From Prosopocoilus inquinatus (lineage: Eukaryota > Arthropoda > Insecta > Coleoptera > Lucanidae): a stretch of 64,000 bases of DNA. The notes under the pieces were generated by a model. The model had not been told where the DNA came from. It did no database searches and worked only from the letters and a program-made list of their open reading frames with translations. Of the stretch, positions 62,201 through 64,000 are shown one piece after another (the stretch's first letter is position 1; every line of letters starts with the position of its first letter). Location: assembly GCA_036172665.1 (NCBI GenBank), contig CM069873.1, forward strand, positions 37,066,001 through 37,130,000, in the 5' to 3' direction. Made by a program: the position numbers and the translations under genes.

Positions 62201-62900
62201 GTTATTTGACGTTTGGATGGACTCTAGTAACTCTAATGTGAGATACGAAGTTTTTGGACGCAGCAGGAGCTGGAAATAGTTTTAAACGAAACAACACGTA
62301 TTAGCGTTGTTCCTGTGATGTATCTAATCGCTCCTTACTTAGCTACTATGTTATTTGACGTTTCGATGGACTCCAGTAACTCTAATGTGAGATACGAAAT
62401 TTTCGGACGCAGCAGAAGCTGGAAATAGTTTTAAACGAAACAACACGTATTAGTGTTGTTCCTGTGATGTATCTAATCGATCCTTACTCATCTATCATGT
62501 TATTTGACGTTTGGATGGACTCCAGTAACTGATGTGAGATACAAAGTTCTCGGACGCAGCAGAAGCTGGAAATAGTTTTGAACGAAACAACACGTATTAG
62601 CGTTGTTCCTGTGATGTATCTAATCGATGCTTACTTATCTATCATGTTATCTGACGTTTGGATGGACTCCAGTAACTCTGATGTGAGATACAATGTTTTC
62701 GGACGCAGCAGAAGCTGGAGATAGTTTTAAACGAAACAACACGCATTAGCGTTGTTCCTGTGATGTATCTAATCGATCCTTGCTCATCTATCATGTTATT
62801 TGGCGTTTCGATGGACTCCAGTAACTCTGATGTGAGATAAAAAGTTTTCGGACGCAGCAGAAGCTGGAAATAGTTTTGAACGAAACAACACGTATTAGCG
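44499..62900. repeat. Further dispersed copies of the TTGCTCATC monomer block
   Basis: The rare variant CCTTGCTCATC marks a recurring block at 30,350, 36,154, 38,834, 44,638, 47,611, 55,200, 58,175 and 62,780. Spacings such as 2,973 and 2,975 (20 monomers less a few bases) and 4,605 show repeated copying of multi-monomer segments rather than one strict higher-order unit. Confidence 0.7.
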
Positions 62901-64000
62901 TTGTTCCTGTGATGTATCTAATCGATCCTTACTTAGCTACTATGTTATTTGACGTTTCGATTGACTTCAATAACTCTGATGTGAGATAAAAATTTTTCGG
63001 ACGCAGCAGAAGCTGGAAATAGTTTTAAACGAAACAACACGCATTAGCGTTGTTCCTGTGATGTATCTAATCGATCCTTACTCATCTATCATTTTATTTG
63101 ACGTTTGGATGGACTATAGTAACTCTGATGTGAGATACAAAGTTTACGGACGCAGCAGAAGCTGGAAATAGTTTTAAACGAAACAACACGCATTACCGTT
63201 GTTCCTGTGATGTATCTAATCGATCCTTACTCATCTATCATGTTATTTGGCGTTTCGATGGGCTCCAGTAACTCTGATGTGAGACACAAAGTTCTCGGAC
63301 GCGGCTGAAGCTAGAAATAGTTTTAAACGAAACAACACGCATTAGCGTTGTTCCTGTGATGTATTTAATCGATCCTTACTCATCTATCATGTTATTTGAC
63401 GTTTGAATGGACTCCAGTAACTCTGATGTGAGATACAAAGTTCTCGGACGCAGCAGAAGCTGGAAATACTTTTAAACGAAACAACACGCATTAGCGTTGT
63501 TCCTGTGATGTATCTAATCGATCCTTACTTAGCTACTATGTTATTTCACGTTTCGATGGACTCCAGTAACTCTAATGTGAGAGAAATTTTCGGACGCAGC
63601 AGAAGCTGGAAATAGTTTTAAACGAAACAACACGCATTAGCGTTGTTCCTGTGATGTATCTAATCGATCCTTACTCATCTATCATGTTATTTGGCGTTTC
63701 GATGGACTCCAGAAACTTTGATGTGAGATACGAAGTTCTCGGACGCAGCTGAAGCTGGAAATAGTTTTAAATGAAACAACACGTACTAGCGTTGTTCCTG
63801 TGATATATCTAATCGATCCTTACTCATCTATCATGTTATTTGACGTTTGGATGGACTCCAGTAACTCTGATGTGAGGTACAAAGTTTTCGGACGCAGCAG
63901 AAGCTGGAAATAGTTTTAAATGAAACAACACGCATTAGCGTTGTTCCTGTGATGTATCTAATGGATCCTTACTCATCTATCATGTTATTTGACGTTTCGA

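Larger units (their letters stand above)
19596..64000. repeat. 149-bp satellite array, about 298 monomers
   Basis: Head-to-tail monomers without interruption to the window end, all in one orientation. Length is 149 bp (for example GTTGTTCCTG at 19,744 and 19,893), near one nucleosome core. Recognisable subtypes differ at fixed places: TTACTCATCTATCATG versus TTACTTAGCTACTATG, GTTTGGATGG versus GTTTCGATGG, TACAAAGTT versus TACGAAGTT. Small length variants recur, such as the 3-bp loss in AGTAACTGATG and the GTGAGAGAAATTT form. AACAAC...GTTGTT at the monomer junction is a short imperfect palindrome. No genes are seen. Candidate pericentromeric or centromeric DNA. Confidence 0.97.

Noticed and set aside
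19596..64000. CRISPR-like array
   Set aside because: Units are contiguous with no unique spacers, and the context is eukaryotic.

Overview
The window is eukaryotic, most likely from an insect or other arthropod. It shows short introns of about 56-65 bp with GT..AG ends, TATA boxes spaced to arthropod-type TCAGT initiators, AATAAA signals, and a long satellite array. No prokaryotic signal is present. The species cannot be named from the sequence.

Layout. Positions 1-437 and 19,596-64,000 are one tandem satellite with a 149-bp monomer. A single 19,158-bp Polinton/Maverick element (438-19,595) has inserted into it. The element has 114-bp terminal inverted repeats that begin AGTAGT and end ACTACT, and it is flanked by a 6-bp target duplication, TTGTTC. 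Satellite register is unbroken across the insertion.

The Polinton is nearly complete. Reading rightward: a spliced gene of unknown function (1,023-1,942); a virion protein with a parvovirus-VP1-like phospholipase A2 domain (2,155-2,976); an adenain-like cysteine protease (2,973-3,346) reached only through a frame change and broken once more; a minor capsid candidate (3,369-4,103); a small basic protein (4,103-4,276); the double jelly-roll major capsid protein (4,364-5,584); an RNase H/exonuclease-like protein; and a small Cys/His protein. An accessory block of about 4.6 kb follows (6,577-11,235), with a polypurine tract, a C18 run, GC boxes, a Ser/Thr/Pro-rich gene and a spliced Pro/Glu-rich gene. 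Then come the packaging ATPase, a conserved coiled-coil protein, a small beta-rich protein and a DDE integrase with a chromodomain-like tail. The protein-primed DNA polymerase lies on the opposite strand (14,742-18,595) and is spliced by a 62-bp intron. Together these genes cover replication (polymerase), integration (integrase) and virion formation (capsid proteins, protease, ATPase, PLA2), as in a Polinton or adintovirus-type integrated virus.

Most notable signals: (i) a canonical -1 frameshift heptamer, A AAA AAC, directly before the PLA2 stop codon, with the protease in the -1 frame; (ii) roughly 60 tandem 11-bp units near the right end, most carrying TCAAGGTCA, the extended half-site of FTZ-F1/ERR-type nuclear receptors; (iii) termini that each fold into a perfect 39-bp-arm hairpin; (iv) a start codon created only by splicing; (v) kilobase-scale segmental duplications inside the satellite, including an 8,484-bp tandem duplication.
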